NCBI RefSeq assembly: GCF_023217965.1
Contig: NZ_JALPSC010000001.1
Location: forward strand, 1,364,001-1,428,000
Reading direction: 5' to 3'
Source: Prevotella sp. E13-27
GTDB taxonomy: Bacteria > Bacteroidota > Bacteroidia > Bacteroidales > Bacteroidaceae
DNA: 64,000 nucleotides
This document shows positions 63,119 to 64,000 of this stretch, one piece after another. The position numbers were made by a program, and so were the translations under genes. Below the pieces are notes generated by a model that saw nothing but the letters and a program-made list of their open reading frames with translations, was not told where the DNA came from and ran no database searches. The stretch's first letter is position 1. Each line of letters starts with the position of its first letter.

Positions 63119-63755
63119 TATATCCTTGCTCTCTCAGTTCGTGAGCCATGTCGCAGAGCTCGTCATACCACTCCTGTCCGAAGCGTCTCACCAGTGGCCC
63201 CTCAAGGAACTTATATACAGGTAGCGACAGCTCACGTCCTTTCTTCACGGCATCTTTGCATACATCCCATCGGTGGTAGTTCAGTGCCACCGTGCCGTCG
63301 CTGAAGCGTTTCTCACGGATAGGGTAGAGGGCACAGCTTATGGGTTTGCAGAATCTAGATTTCCCTGCACGGAAAGCCTTCTCCAATGCACAGAGACAGC
63401 ATCCTTTTATCGGTTCGTGAGTGTTGAAGTCCTCAATGTCGTCGTAATAAGTGAACACACAGTCCTTGCCGTTCACTATGCTTGTTACTAGGTCACCCTC
63501 CTGGTCTGTGTATGCCACACCCTGCTTGTCTATCACGGCCTGAGCTGTTGCTGATAGGTCGCTCCATGTCTCGTCGAGCGCATCTTCTATTTCCTCGATT
63601 TCATCGAGCGTCACAGGTGCTCCTGCGTCGCCCTCTATGCAGCACTGTCCCTTACAGGCGCTGAGGTCGCAACAGAACATCTCCGTCAGTATGTCCGACG
63701 ATATAAGTATGTCTCCTATCTGAAGTATTGGCGGTATCTGTTTCTTATTATCCAT
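63108..63755 (-). CDS. DUF3109-family cysteine-rich protein
   Basis: A 215-residue cytosolic protein with clustered cysteines: FCCDLSACKGQCCIEGDAGAP at residues 28-48, GCCLCALEKAF in the middle and FCKPISCALYPI later. The family (DUF3109, related to YkgJ-type Fe/Zn-cluster proteins) is widespread in Bacteroidota; its function is unknown to me, but the cysteine spacing suggests a metal site. The final codons and stop lie in the 63079-63118 repeat. It follows ung by 137 bases in the same direction; a large inverted repeat lies in the gap. Confidence 0.82.
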   Translation of the reverse strand: MDNKKQIPPILQIGDILISSDILTEMFCCDLSACKGQCCIEGDAGAPVTLDEIEEIEDALDETWSDLSATAQAVIDKQGVAYTDQEGDLVTSIVNGKDCVFTYYDDIEDFNTHEPIKGCCLCALEKAFRAGKSRFCKPISCALYPIREKRFSDGTVALNYHRWDVCKDAVKKGRELSLPVYKFLEGPLVRRFGQEWYDELCDMAHELREQGYIER

Positions 63756-63801
63756 TCTATTTCATTCTACATATTATCTAATTCAACCTTCTCGTTTTTT
63801 A

Positions 63802-63878
63802 AAACCACGAATTTAGCGAATTAAACGAATTTTCTTTACAAAACAGCATTTTCGTTAAATTCGTATAATTCGTGGTTT
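63802..63878. repeat. Inverted repeat of ACGAATT units
   Basis: Arms aaaccacgaatt (63802-63813) and aattcgtggttt (63867-63878) pair perfectly over 12 bases; between them are further acgaattt / aaattcgt units, so the whole 77 bases can fold. It lies between ung and the DUF3109 gene and may end ung transcription. Confidence 0.7.
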
Positions 63879-63892
63879 CTTTCACCTCCAAC

Positions 63893-64000
63893 CTACCATT
63901 CTATAGGTTCTTCTCCTACGCTTTCGAGGTAGGCGTTTGCTTTCGAGAACTGATGTTGTCCGAACCATCCGCCGCGGTTTGCCGACAGTGGTGATGGGTG
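63893..64000 (-). CDS. ung: Uracil-DNA glycosylase, C-terminal fragment
   Basis: The last 35 codons of the gene are present. The minus strand translates to [18 protein letters not shown], which is the minor-groove leucine loop (HPSPLS) with the following GGWFG, diagnostic of family 1 Ung, then [11 protein letters not shown] and PIEW at the end. The enzyme excises uracil from DNA in base-excision repair. The rest of the gene lies beyond the right edge. Confidence 0.93.
   Translation of the reverse strand, partial: HPSPLSANRGGWFGQHQFSKANAYLESVGEEPIEW

Noticed and set aside
1..64000. tRNA, rRNA, insertion sequence or prophage genes
   Set aside because: Spacers were read for cloverleaf arms and transposase-like frames; none was convincing.

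Overview
The window looks like the chromosome of a Bacteroidales bacterium, most likely Prevotella or a close relative. The evidence is: (i) several upstream regions match the Bacteroidota promoter TTTG-N19-21-TAnnTTTG; (ii) the gene families are typical of the group (periplasmic-propeller hybrid two-component sensor, type V fimbrillins with DUF3575 and DUF5119 partners, C10 cysteine protease, glycine-lipid-type acyltransferases, secreted proteins with short 'YNLxGQ...GKK' tails); (iii) the spacers carry simple 'sentence-like' repeats. I saw no tRNA, rRNA, CRISPR array, transposase or phage gene.

Layout. 1-6.2 kb, minus: end of uppS, a small outer-membrane barrel, a lipoprotein with Asp-box repeats, and a hybrid sensor kinase that stops after its receiver domain. 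6.3-8.2 kb, plus: a long-chain acyl-CoA ligase facing the sensor through divergent promoters. 8.5-22.8 kb, minus: a tightly spaced ten-gene block that joins a type V pilus locus (DUF3575 barrel, DUF5119 lipoprotein, three fimbrillins, second DUF3575 barrel) to three unrecognised envelope genes (an 874-residue protein with an OmpA-like segment, a 709-residue outer-membrane protein, a TPR protein). 22.9-27.1 kb, minus: a C10 protease and a further fimbrillin-like lipoprotein. 27.3-44.8 kb, minus: a complete division and cell-wall (dcw) cluster, mraZ-rsmH-ftsL-ftsI-murE-mraY-murD-ftsW-murG-murC-ftsQ-ftsA-ftsZ-murF, with an apparent MraZ operator in front and a strong terminator behind. 45.4-47.3 kb, plus: a glsA/glsB-like pair for amino-acid acyl lipids. 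47.4-58.0 kb, minus: three large secreted proteins with type IX-like tails. 58.3-63.1 kb, plus: PASTA protein, rluD-type pseudouridine synthase, ddl, a PlsC-like acyltransferase and a NigD-like lipoprotein. 63.1-64 kb, minus: a DUF3109 protein and the end of ung.

How the genes work together. uppS, the dcw cluster, ddl and the PASTA protein all serve peptidoglycan synthesis and division, from lipid carrier to crosslinking. The two acyltransferase loci and the acyl-CoA ligase serve lipid metabolism. The remaining half of the window encodes surface structures.

Most interesting signals. Two copies of a G/C-rich palindromic element of about 160-180 bp have invaded the dcw cluster. One sits in frame inside murF and adds 53 codons; the other covers the mraY-murD junction and supplies murD's start codon and N-terminus. 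A different simple repeat is inserted in frame in the PlsC-like gene. The second candidate is the fused pilus/OmpA/TPR operon, whose last three genes I cannot assign and which differ strongly in base composition. All function calls come from reading motifs; no database search was run.
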